14,879 nucleotides of DNA from positions 1-14,879 of the forward strand of contig JAICQA010000023.1 of the NCBI GenBank assembly GCA_025929595.1, in the 5' to 3' direction. The stretch comes from Xanthobacteraceae bacterium (GTDB lineage Bacteria; Pseudomonadota; Alphaproteobacteria; Rhizobiales; Xanthobacteraceae). Made by a program: the position numbers and the translations under genes. The notes below the pieces were generated by a model. The model had not been told where the DNA came from. It did not search any database and saw only the letters and a list, made by a program, of their open reading frames with translations. Positions 7,182 through 14,242 of the stretch are shown in pieces; positions within the stretch are counted from its first letter, which is position 1, and each line of letters starts with the position of its first letter.

Positions 7182-8285
7182 ATGCCGAGGCCGCTCGAAG
7201 GCGTGCTGGTTGCCGATTTCACGACGCTGCTGCCTGGCCCGCTCGCGACGCTGATGCTGGCGGAGGCGGGCGCCGAAGTGATCAAGATCGAACGGCCGGG
7301 CGGCGAGGATGTGCGCCGTTTTCCACCGTTTCAGAACGGCGGTTCCGCGTCCTTTGCAATCCTCAATCGCGGCAAGAAAAGCCTGATTGCCGATCTCAAA
7401 AACGAAGACGACAAGTCCGAGGTCTGGGCACTTGTGGAGCGCGCCGACGTCCTCGTTGAGCAATTCCGCCCCGGCGTCATGGAGCGCCTCGGCTTTGGCT
7501 ATGACGCCGTACGCGCCCGCAATCCGAAGATCGTCTACTGCTCGATCTCCGGCTATGGACAGTCCGGCCCGCGCCGCACCGAGGCTGGACACGATATCAA
7601 CTACATTGGCGCAACCGGATTGCTCTCACTTGCGCCGGGGCCGGTCGATCGTCCGACCGTGCCGCCCGGCCTCATCGCCGATATCGGTGGCGGCACCATG
7701 CCGGCGGTGACGAACATTCTGCTGGCGTTGCTTGGCCGCCAGAAAAGCGGACAGGGGACGCATATCGACATCGCCATGGCCGACGCGATGTTCACCTTCG
7801 CCTGGTACGCGCTCGCGACCTATCACACGACGGGACGCAATCCGGGTCCGGGCGAACTGCGGCACAATGGCGGCTCGGCGCGATATCAACTTTATCCCAC
7901 GAGCGACGGCAAGATCGTCGCCTGCGGCGCGCTCGAACAGCATTTCTGGCTGTCCTTCTCGAAGGCGATCGGTTTGCCCGACGCGCTGATCGACGACGAG
8001 CGCGACGCGCAGGCGACCGCCGAGACCGTGCGCAAGATCATCGCATCAAAATCCGCCGCGCACTGGCAGCCAATCTTCGCCAAGGCCGATTGCTGCGTGA
8101 CGATCATGGCGACGCTCGAAGAGGCGTTGCGCGATCCGCATTTCATTGAGCGCGGACTGTTCGCCTATCAGGTCGCGTTGCCGGGCGGCGGAACAATGCC
8201 CGCGCTGCCGGTGCCCATCGCACCGCAATTTCGTAGCGAAGCGAAAGCCGTCGCCGCGCCGTCCCTCGCAGCGAAGAAAGGCTAG
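7182..8285 (+). CDS. CaiB/BaiF superfamily protein, alpha-methylacyl-CoA racemase-like
   Basis: This 367-residue protein is a family III CoA-transferase fold member. It carries AGHDINY (His137), LIADIGGG (Asp167) and GALEQHF (Glu252). These match in identity and spacing the catalytic His126, Asp156 and Glu241 known from Mycobacterium tuberculosis alpha-methylacyl-CoA racemase (a constant offset of 11), so racemisation or epimerisation of a 2-methylacyl-CoA is more likely than CoA transfer, though some related CoA-transferases share parts of this motif. The N-terminal PGPLATLMLAEAGAEVIKIERP is typical of the family. GAGG six bases before ATG 7182 favours this start; an ATG at 7170 would instead overlap the repaired AEC stop as ATGA. 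It is probably co-transcribed with the AEC gene and converges on the monooxygenase gene, overlapping by CTAG. Confidence 0.87.
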   Translation: MPRPLEGVLVADFTTLLPGPLATLMLAEAGAEVIKIERPGGEDVRRFPPFQNGGSASFAILNRGKKSLIADLKNEDDKSEVWALVERADVLVEQFRPGVMERLGFGYDAVRARNPKIVYCSISGYGQSGPRRTEAGHDINYIGATGLLSLAPGPVDRPTVPPGLIADIGGGTMPAVTNILLALLGRQKSGQGTHIDIAMADAMFTFAWYALATYHTTGRNPGPGELRHNGGSARYQLYPTSDGKIVACGALEQHFWLSFSKAIGLPDALIDDERDAQATAETVRKIIASKSAAHWQPIFAKADCCVTIMATLEEALRDPHFIERGLFAYQVALPGGGTMPALPVPIAPQFRSEAKAVAAPSLAAKKG

Positions 8286-9481
8286 GCCTTTCCGCCGCGC
8301 ATCAGGCTTGTTGGTCCGAGCCCCTGCCGCATGATCGCGCGCCGCAGCGGTCCGACCCGCGCGGCGGCTTCCAGCCCCGCCGCCCGCGCCACATGCGCGG
8401 GCAGGAATCCCGACAAGAGCGAGCGATTGAACAGTTCGACGACAGCCGCCCGCGCCCCTACATCCGGCTTCCGCCGCTTCTCGTAGTCGGCCGCGATTTT
8501 CTCGCCACCCACGTCATCGCCGCGCTCGATCGCTTCGGCAGCCAATTCTGCAATCGTCACGGCATCGCGAATGCCGAGGTTCAGTCCTTGCGCGCCGATC
8601 GGAGGGAGTAGGTGCCCCGCTTCGCCGACCAGCGCGAGCCGCCGTGCCGCCAACTGACGCGCGGTCTCGATTGACAGCGGAAATTTCCCGCGCGCTCCGT
8701 CGATCTCCATCGCGCCCAGCAACGAATGTGCCCGCCGCTCGATCTCCCGCGACAGCGTGGCATCGTCCAGCGCGCTCAGTTCTTCGGCCTGCAGCGGATC
8801 GACAACGCAGACGAGGCTCGAACGCCGTCCCGGCAGTGGCACGAGCGTGAAGGGTCCGGTCTCGGTGTGAAATTCGGTCGAGACGTTGTCGTGCGGACGG
8901 GCGTGCCGCAGGTTCATCGTGAGTGCAACTTGCGGAAACTCGCGCCGGTCCGTCTCGATCCCGGCGGCATGACGGCAGACCGAGTTGCGTCCGTCGGCCG
9001 CCACCACCAGCCGCACGGAAACGTCATCCGCGCCTGTTTGAAGAACGACGTGGTCTTCGTACGTCACGACTTCCGTCACCGCTCGTTCAACGACCTCAAT
9101 CGCCGTGAGCCGCTCGACGGCGGCGCGCAGTTCCCGCCGCAAGTTTTCGTTTTCGACGTTGTGGCCGAATGCGTCGAGTCCAAGCTCGTCGCAGGAAAAC
9201 AACACCTCCGGCGCTCGAAGCAAACGATGGGTCGCGTCCACGAGTCGCAATTTCTCGAGCGGCGCGCTCTGCCTCGCAAGCGCATCCCACACGCCCAGTT
9301 GCTTGAGCGCCTGCACCGAGCCGTCGAGCAAGGCCGTCGTGCGTCGGTCCTCCGCCGCGGCCGGAGGGGCGAACAACACCGTCTCGACGCCCGCCGCGCC
9401 AAGTGCGAGCGCAGCTACCAGGCCCGACGGCCCGCCGCCCACGACTGCGATCTGCGCGCTCGATTTGCTGCCCATGCTCAT
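8282..9481 (-). CDS. UbiH/UbiF/COQ6-type FAD-dependent monooxygenase
   Basis: The 399-residue protein is a class A flavoprotein hydroxylase. It has the dinucleotide-binding GGGPSG at 15-20, the ADGRNS block at about 162-167 contacting FAD and NAD(P)H, and the ubiquinone-hydroxylase-type GEAGHLLPPIGAQGLNLGIRDA at about 286-307. Members hydroxylate the ring of ubiquinone precursors or other aromatics at the cytoplasmic face of the membrane. The usual GDAAH Asp is Glu here, a conservative change. Starts are ambiguous: ATG 9481 is chosen, with GTG 9490 and ATG 9475 close by. It is divergent from pcs and convergent with the racemase gene. Whether it acts in ubiquinone synthesis cannot be settled from one gene; no other ubi gene is near. 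Confidence 0.87.
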   Translation of the reverse strand: MSMGSKSSAQIAVVGGGPSGLVAALALGAAGVETVLFAPPAAAEDRRTTALLDGSVQALKQLGVWDALARQSAPLEKLRLVDATHRLLRAPEVLFSCDELGLDAFGHNVENENLRRELRAAVERLTAIEVVERAVTEVVTYEDHVVLQTGADDVSVRLVVAADGRNSVCRHAAGIETDRREFPQVALTMNLRHARPHDNVSTEFHTETGPFTLVPLPGRRSSLVCVVDPLQAEELSALDDATLSREIERRAHSLLGAMEIDGARGKFPLSIETARQLAARRLALVGEAGHLLPPIGAQGLNLGIRDAVTIAELAAEAIERGDDVGGEKIAADYEKRRKPDVGARAAVVELFNRSLLSGFLPAHVARAAGLEAAARVGPLRRAIMRQGLGPTSLMRGGKA

Positions 9482-9581
9482 CCCGGTCACGATTTCATAG
9501 CCCCAAGGCGGCGTCGAGGCGAGGCAGTACCCCGCGCCGCGCCGATGGTGCTAAAGAGGTCAATAGAAACATCAGATTCAG

Positions 9582-10283
9582 ATGCCTTCCCCATATCCCC
9601 GCCGAATTACGGCCTTCGCCGTCCATATATTCACCGCCTCCGGCGCGGCAGTTGCCTTCGGAGCGCTGATCGCCGCGATTCAGGGCGAATTCACGGTGAT
9701 GTTTGCGTTGCTCGGCGTAGCCCTCTTGATCGACGGCGTAGACGGTTTCTTTGCACGGCGCTTGCGCGTGGCCGAGGTTCTGCCGCGCTGGTCGGGCGAG
9801 GTGCTCGACCACGTCATTGACTATCTGACCTATGTCTTCATTCCGGCACTCGCTCTCGCAACCGGCGCGATCCTGCCGGAGTGGCTGGCGGTGCCCGCTG
9901 CCCTCGCCATTGTGGTGTCCAGCGCGCTCTACTTTGCTGACAAAGAAATGAAGACCGACGACGGCTTCTTTCGTGGCTTTCCAGTGCTATGGAACTTGGT
10001 TGTGTTTTACCTGTTTCTCATCCAGCCGCCGCCCTTCGTCTCTCTCGTCATTGTCGCCGTGCTTATCGTGCTGACATTCGTCCCGTTCAGCTTCGTTCAC
10101 CCGCTGCGTGCACGCCGCTGGGCTGCCGCCAACGCCGCTCTGCTGGTACTCTGGGGTGTGCTTGCCTTCGCCGCGCTGACCTACCATCTGGTACCCCCGC
10201 CGCTCGTCGTCGTCGGGCTCCTTCTGATCGGCGCCTATTTCATCGCGGTCGGACTGGTTCAGACACTGTCGCAAAGGATATGA
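9582..10283 (+). CDS. pcs: Phosphatidylcholine synthase (CDP-diacylglycerol + choline)
   Basis: This 233-residue, mostly hydrophobic protein is a CDP-alcohol phosphatidyltransferase. Its active-site motif is Asp54-Gly55-x2-Ala58-Arg59-x12-Gly72-x3-Asp76-x3-Asp80. The 12-residue spacer, rather than the usual 8 or so, is characteristic of bacterial Pcs, which condenses choline directly with CDP-diacylglycerol to make phosphatidylcholine in the inner membrane and needs Mn2+. The surrounding LRVAEVLPRWSGEVLDHVIDY also resembles rhizobial Pcs. About seven hydrophobic segments are visible. An in-frame TAG sits six codons before the ATG and the next Met is at residue 40, so the start is secure even though no good ribosome binding site is near it. 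It heads a tight operon; terC follows after 6 bases. Confidence 0.94.
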   Translation: MPSPYPRRITAFAVHIFTASGAAVAFGALIAAIQGEFTVMFALLGVALLIDGVDGFFARRLRVAEVLPRWSGEVLDHVIDYLTYVFIPALALATGAILPEWLAVPAALAIVVSSALYFADKEMKTDDGFFRGFPVLWNLVVFYLFLIQPPPFVSLVIVAVLIVLTFVPFSFVHPLRARRWAAANAALLVLWGVLAFAALTYHLVPPPLVVVGLLLIGAYFIAVGLVQTLSQRI

Positions 10284-10289
10284 CGGGAC

Positions 10290-11069
10290 ATGTCGCTTGA
10301 CTGGCTCACCAGCCCCGAAGCCTGGATCGCGCTCGCCTCGCTCACCGCGATCGAGATCGTTCTCGGCATCGACAACGTGGTCTTCATCTCGGTTCTTGTG
10401 TCGAAGCTGCCGAAGGAGGAGGCCGACCGCGCCCGCAAGATCGGCCTCGCCCTTGCGCTGATCTTTCGTATCATCCTTCTTTTCTTCCTGAGCTGGTTGA
10501 TCGGCCTGACACAGCCCGTTATCGAGTTCGCGGGGCTCTCCTTGTCGTGGCGCGATATCGTGCTTGTGGCCGGCGGTCTGTTCCTGCTCGTCAAGGCGAC
10601 ACGCGAGGTTCACGCCGAGGTCGAGGGCGGCCATCAGTCGGCCGCGACGGCCGCCGAAGGCGCGTTCACCTGGGTCGTGCTCCAGGTCATCATCATCGAT
10701 CTCGTCTTCTCGGTCGACTCGATCATCACCGCCATCGGCATGGCACAGCAGATCGAAGTGATGATCATCGCGGTGATCATCGCAGTCGGCGTCATGTATC
10801 TGTCGTCGGGGCCGGTCAGCGCTTTTATCGCCAAGCATCCGACCACGAAAATGCTGGCACTGTCGTTCCTGATGCTGATCGGCGTCGCGCTGATCGCGGA
10901 CGGCATGGGTTTCCACATTCCGCGCGCCTACATTTACTTCTCGATGGCTTTCGCGGCCGGCGTGGAAATCTTCAACGTGATCGCTTCACGCAATCGCAAT
11001 CAAAAGAAACACGCACCGGCAAAGGCGCCGGCAAAGAAATCGAACCGCAAGCGTGCGGTCGGGAATTGA
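10290..11069 (+). CDS. TerC family integral membrane protein
   Basis: The 259-residue protein is a multi-helix membrane protein of the TerC family. Characteristic acidic intramembrane stretches are IEIVLGIDNVVF (21-32, Asp28) and IIDLVFSVDSIITAIGM (135-151, Asp137 and Asp143). About seven membrane segments precede a Lys/Arg/Ala/Pro-rich cytoplasmic tail at 234-257. TerC relatives were named from tellurite resistance; several (Bacillus YkoY/YceF, E. coli Alx) are linked to Mn2+ efflux or to metal supply for extracytoplasmic proteins. It starts 6 bases after pcs and is followed after 16 bases by the quinone oxidoreductase gene. Metal and direction of transport are inferred from the family. Confidence 0.92.
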   Translation: MSLDWLTSPEAWIALASLTAIEIVLGIDNVVFISVLVSKLPKEEADRARKIGLALALIFRIILLFFLSWLIGLTQPVIEFAGLSLSWRDIVLVAGGLFLLVKATREVHAEVEGGHQSAATAAEGAFTWVVLQVIIIDLVFSVDSIITAIGMAQQIEVMIIAVIIAVGVMYLSSGPVSAFIAKHPTTKMLALSFLMLIGVALIADGMGFHIPRAYIYFSMAFAAGVEIFNVIASRNRNQKKHAPAKAPAKKSNRKRAVGN

Positions 11070-11085
11070 TCCAGGGAGAAGTCGT

Positions 11086-12063
11086 ATGGTTGCAGCAGTT
11101 CGTATTCACAAGACCGGCGGACCGGAAGTTCTCACTTTTGAAGATATTACGCTGAAGGATCCCGGGCAGGGCGAAGTGCGCATCAAGCACACCGCGATCG
11201 GCCTGAATTTCATCGACACGTATTTCCGCACCGGTCTTTATCCAGCAGTCGGCGGTCTCCCAATGATCCCCGGCAACGAAGGCGCGGGCGTGGTCCTTTC
11301 GGTCGGACCCGGCGTCAGCGATCTGAAAGCCGGTGACCGCGTGGCCTATGGCACCGCACCTGGCGGCTATGCGGCCGAACGCAATATCCTGGCCGAGAAG
11401 CTCGTGAAGGTTCCCGACAGCATCGAGGACAAGACCGCCGCCGGCATGATGCTGAAGGGCCTCACCGCGCAATATCTCCTGCGCCGCACGTTCAAGGTCG
11501 AGAAGGGCAACACGATTCTCGTTCATGCGGCCGCCGGTGGCGTCGGCCTGATCCTCTGCCAATGGGCCAACTATCTCGGCGCGACCGTGATCGGCACCGT
11601 CGGCTCGAAGGACAAGGCGGAGCTTGCCAAGAAGAACGGCGCGCATCACACGATCCTCTATCGCGACGAGGACTTCGTCGCGAAGGTGAACGAGATCACC
11701 GGCGGCAAGAAATGCGACGTGGTCTATGACGGCGTCGGCAAGGCGACGTTCCCGGCGTCGCTCGACTGCATCCGGCCGATGGGCATGTTCGCGAGTTTCG
11801 GCAACGCCTCCGGCGCCATCGACGCCTTCAATATCCTGCTCCTTCAGCAGAAGGGCTCGCTGTTCGCGACCCGCCCGACGCTCGTGCATTACGGCGCCAA
11901 GCGCGAGGACCTCGTGATGATGGCGAAGGACCTGATGGACGTCGTCTCGAAGGGCGCCGTCAAAATTCCCGTGAACCAGACCTATGCCCTCAAGGACGTG
12001 GCGCAGGCGCACAAGGACCTCGAAGCGCGCAACACAACGGGCTCGACGGTGCTGATCCCCTGA
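11086..12063 (+). CDS. Zinc-independent NADPH:quinone oxidoreductase (MDR superfamily)
   Basis: The 325-residue protein is a quinone oxidoreductase of the medium-chain dehydrogenase/reductase superfamily, close in length to E. coli QorA. It has the N-terminal GroES-like domain with NFIDTYFRTGLYP (41-53) and PGNEGAGVV (62-70), and the NADPH-binding AAAGGVG at 148-154 in the Rossmann domain. The zinc-binding Cys/His residues of alcohol dehydrogenases are absent. It reduces quinones or enones with NADPH in the cytoplasm. ATG 11086 is preferred because AGGGAGAA lies 5-7 bases upstream; an earlier frame start at 11053 would overlap terC. It is the third gene of the pcs operon. Confidence 0.92.
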   Translation: MVAAVRIHKTGGPEVLTFEDITLKDPGQGEVRIKHTAIGLNFIDTYFRTGLYPAVGGLPMIPGNEGAGVVLSVGPGVSDLKAGDRVAYGTAPGGYAAERNILAEKLVKVPDSIEDKTAAGMMLKGLTAQYLLRRTFKVEKGNTILVHAAAGGVGLILCQWANYLGATVIGTVGSKDKAELAKKNGAHHTILYRDEDFVAKVNEITGGKKCDVVYDGVGKATFPASLDCIRPMGMFASFGNASGAIDAFNILLLQQKGSLFATRPTLVHYGAKREDLVMMAKDLMDVVSKGAVKIPVNQTYALKDVAQAHKDLEARNTTGSTVLIP

Positions 12064-12080
12064 CACCCGCAAGGATCGTC

Positions 12081-12701
12081 ATGAATCGGATCGCTCCGAA
12101 AGCGCATTGGGAGAATGTCTACGGCTCGAAGGCGGAGAACGAGGTCAGCTGGTTTCAGGAGAAACCGGCGACATCGCTCGAGTTCATCGAGCATTGTGGC
12201 GGTGGACCGGACGTACCGATCATCGATATCGGCGGCGGCGAGTCACGGCTCGTCGACCGCTTGCTCGACGCCGGTTACCGGGACATCGCCGTCCTGGACG
12301 TATCGGAAAACGCGCTGAGTTACACGAAGAAGCGGCTGAATGCGCGGTCGGCGCTCGTCGAATGGATCACAGCCGACGTCACGCGCTGGACGCCGGCCCG
12401 CACCTATAGGCTCTGGCACGATCGGGCGGTGTTCCACTTCCTCACGGACCCGCTTGAGCGCGCAGCCTATCTCGCTGCGCTGCTCAAAGGCGTGGCGTCC
12501 GGCGGATGCGTCGTAATCTCGACCTTCGCCCTGGAAGGTCCCGAGAAGTGCAGCGGCCTGCCGGTTATGCGCTATTCCGCGCAATCGCTTGCCGCCGAAC
12601 TTGGCCCGCAGCTCGAGCTTGTCGAGACGCGCAGCGAGCCCCATACGACACCGTGGCATAGCCAACAGCATTTCCAGTTCAGCCGCTTCAAGCGCCGGTG
12701 A
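12081..12701 (+). CDS. Class I SAM-dependent methyltransferase
   Basis: The 206-residue cytoplasmic protein has a Rossmann-fold methyltransferase core: motif I IIDIGGGES (47-55), the ribose-binding acidic residue in VLDVS (71-75), ITADVT (96-101), and a motif IV-like LWHDRAVFHFL (111-121). The opening HWENVYGSKAENEVSWFQ is typical of a widespread uncharacterised bacterial family. AAGGA lies 6 bases before the ATG, 17 bases after the quinone oxidoreductase stop, so it is probably the last gene of the pcs operon. It is too short and too different for a phospholipid N-methyltransferase call, despite the neighbouring pcs. Substrate unknown. Confidence 0.88.
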   Translation: MNRIAPKAHWENVYGSKAENEVSWFQEKPATSLEFIEHCGGGPDVPIIDIGGGESRLVDRLLDAGYRDIAVLDVSENALSYTKKRLNARSALVEWITADVTRWTPARTYRLWHDRAVFHFLTDPLERAAYLAALLKGVASGGCVVISTFALEGPEKCSGLPVMRYSAQSLAAELGPQLELVETRSEPHTTPWHSQQHFQFSRFKRR

Positions 12702-12744
12702 GCAGCGATTGCCAAGCACTTGATTCTGGCTGACTATTAGAGCC

Positions 12745-12763
12745 GGCGGCGGTCTCCGCTGCC
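12745..12763 (+). repeat. Short inverted repeat just upstream of xdhA
   Basis: GGCGGCGG and CCGCTGCC can pair as an 8-bp stem (one G.U wobble) around a TCT loop. It ends just before the GGTGAAG preceding the xdhA ATG. There is no T-run, so it is not a standard terminator for the upstream operon; it could affect translation of xdhA or serve as an operator. Chance in GC-rich DNA is possible. Confidence 0.3.
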
Positions 12764-12772
12764 CGGTGAAGC

Positions 12773-14242
12773 ATGCGCAATACGATCCGTTTCTATCGTC
12801 GCGGCCGCCTGATTGAACGTTCCGACTTGCCGCCGGACCGCACGCTCCTCGATTATCTTCGCCTCGACGAACGCTCCACGGGCACCAAGGAAGGCTGCGC
12901 GGAGGGCGACTGCGGCGCCTGTACGGTCGTCCTGCGGCGGCTGCGCGCAGGGCGCGTCGTCTACGAGCCGGTGAACGCCTGCATCATGCTCGCCGGGCAG
13001 GCCGACGGCGCGGACGTAATCACAGTCGAAGACCTCGCCGGCGACACGCTGCACCCGGTGCAGCAAGCAATGGTCGACAAGCACGGCTCGCAATGCGGCT
13101 TCTGCACGCCGGGCTTCGTCATGGCGCTGTTCGCGCTCTATCACGAGCCCGGTGCCGCCAATCGCTCGGATGTCATCGAGGCGATCTCGGGCAATCTCTG
13201 CCGTTGCACGGGCTACCGGCCGATCGTGGATGCGGGGCTTGCGGCATGTGCGGGAAAGCCGAACGATCGCTTCACGCGCGACGAGCAGAAAATGTCGGGA
13301 CATTTGCGCGCCATAGCGGACCACAAGGACATTTTCATTGGTTCTGACGAACGTTTCTTCGCCGCGCCTGTTTCGGTCGAAAATCTCGCGGCGCTGTATC
13401 TCAAGCACCCTGACGCCACGCTCGTGGCCGGCACAACCGACGTCGGTCTCTGGATCACCAAGGAACTGCGCGACTTGCCGAAGCTGATCTGGCTCGGTCG
13501 TGTCACCGGACTCGATAGGATCGAAGACAGGGACGACAGCCTACACATTGGCGCGACCGTCCGCGTGGAGGACGCGACCCCTGCGCTTGCCGCCATCGAT
13601 TCCGATCTAGGTGAACTGATCCGCCGCTTCGCGGGCTGGCAGGTGCGCAACGCCGCGACTATTGGCGGCAACATCGCAAACGGTTCTCCCATCGGCGACA
13701 TGCCGCCGGCACTCATCGCGTTGGGCGCGATGCTCGAATTGCAAAAGGGCGGCCGGACGCGAACCGTGCCGCTGGAAGATTATTTCCTCGACTACAAGAA
13801 GCAGGACCGAGCGCCGGGCGAGTTCGTGCGTGCCGTGACCGTACCGAAGCTCGGCAAGGAGGAACAATTTCGCTGCTTCAAGCTCTCCAAGCGTTACGAT
13901 CAGGACATCTCCGCCGTCATGGGTGCGATCAAGCTGCGCATCGGGAGCGGCAAGATCGCCGAGGCGCGTATCGCCTTCGGCGGCATGGCCGCCACTCCCA
14001 AGCGCGCCGGGGCGGCTGAGGCGAAGTTAAGAGGCCTGTCGGTGAAGGACGAAAGCGCCGTCCATTTGGCGCTTGCCGCTCTGGGCGACGACTTCAAGCC
14101 GCTCGACGACATGCGCGCAAGCGCGGACTATCGCCTTGAAGCGGCGAAAGCGCTCGTCGCGAAAGCTGTCGCCGAGATCGCCGGTGTGCCGAGCACGGCG
14201 ACCCGTGTATTCGGAGCAAGGTCCGATGCACACGCGGCTTGA
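12773..14242 (+). CDS. xdhA: Xanthine dehydrogenase small subunit (2Fe-2S and FAD domains)
   Basis: The 489-residue protein combines three parts found in bacterial XdhA. A ferredoxin-like 2Fe-2S domain has Cys42, Cys47, Cys50 and Cys70. A helical second 2Fe-2S domain has Cys108, Cys111, Cys143 and Cys145 (QCGFCTPG and CRCTGYRP). A FAD-binding domain from about residue 185 has LVAGTTDVG and IGGNIANGSPIGD. The subunit passes electrons from the molybdenum site of XdhB to FAD and NAD+ during oxidation of hypoxanthine and xanthine. All eight cluster cysteines are intact. The ATG follows GGTGAAGC; a weak TTGCCA-N19-CTATTA pair at 12709-12739 in the 71-base gap could be its own promoter. It overlaps xdhB by 17 bases. 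Confidence 0.95.
   Translation: MRNTIRFYRRGRLIERSDLPPDRTLLDYLRLDERSTGTKEGCAEGDCGACTVVLRRLRAGRVVYEPVNACIMLAGQADGADVITVEDLAGDTLHPVQQAMVDKHGSQCGFCTPGFVMALFALYHEPGAANRSDVIEAISGNLCRCTGYRPIVDAGLAACAGKPNDRFTRDEQKMSGHLRAIADHKDIFIGSDERFFAAPVSVENLAALYLKHPDATLVAGTTDVGLWITKELRDLPKLIWLGRVTGLDRIEDRDDSLHIGATVRVEDATPALAAIDSDLGELIRRFAGWQVRNAATIGGNIANGSPIGDMPPALIALGAMLELQKGGRTRTVPLEDYFLDYKKQDRAPGEFVRAVTVPKLGKEEQFRCFKLSKRYDQDISAVMGAIKLRIGSGKIAEARIAFGGMAATPKRAGAAEAKLRGLSVKDESAVHLALAALGDDFKPLDDMRASADYRLEAAKALVAKAVAEIAGVPSTATRVFGARSDAHAA

Noticed and set aside
6210..8285. A single 691-codon transporter-racemase fusion gene
   Set aside because: The middle segment (codons about 270-320) is low-quality Arg/His-rich sequence, while the shifted frame encodes the conserved AEC C-terminus and its own stop. 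Two genes with a one-base frameshift explain it better.
9987..10916. Long minus-strand open frame opposite pcs and terC
   Set aside because: Composition is Asp/Glu/His/Gln-rich, as expected from the reverse of membrane-protein codons, and it crosses two real genes.
10972..12072. Minus-strand open frame opposite the quinone oxidoreductase
   Set aside because: No family features; the plus-strand gene has full-length domain support and a good ribosome binding site.
12081..12701. Phospholipid N-methyltransferase (PmtA) because of the nearby pcs
   Set aside because: The motif layout and opening residues match a different soluble class I methyltransferase family; proximity alone is not evidence.
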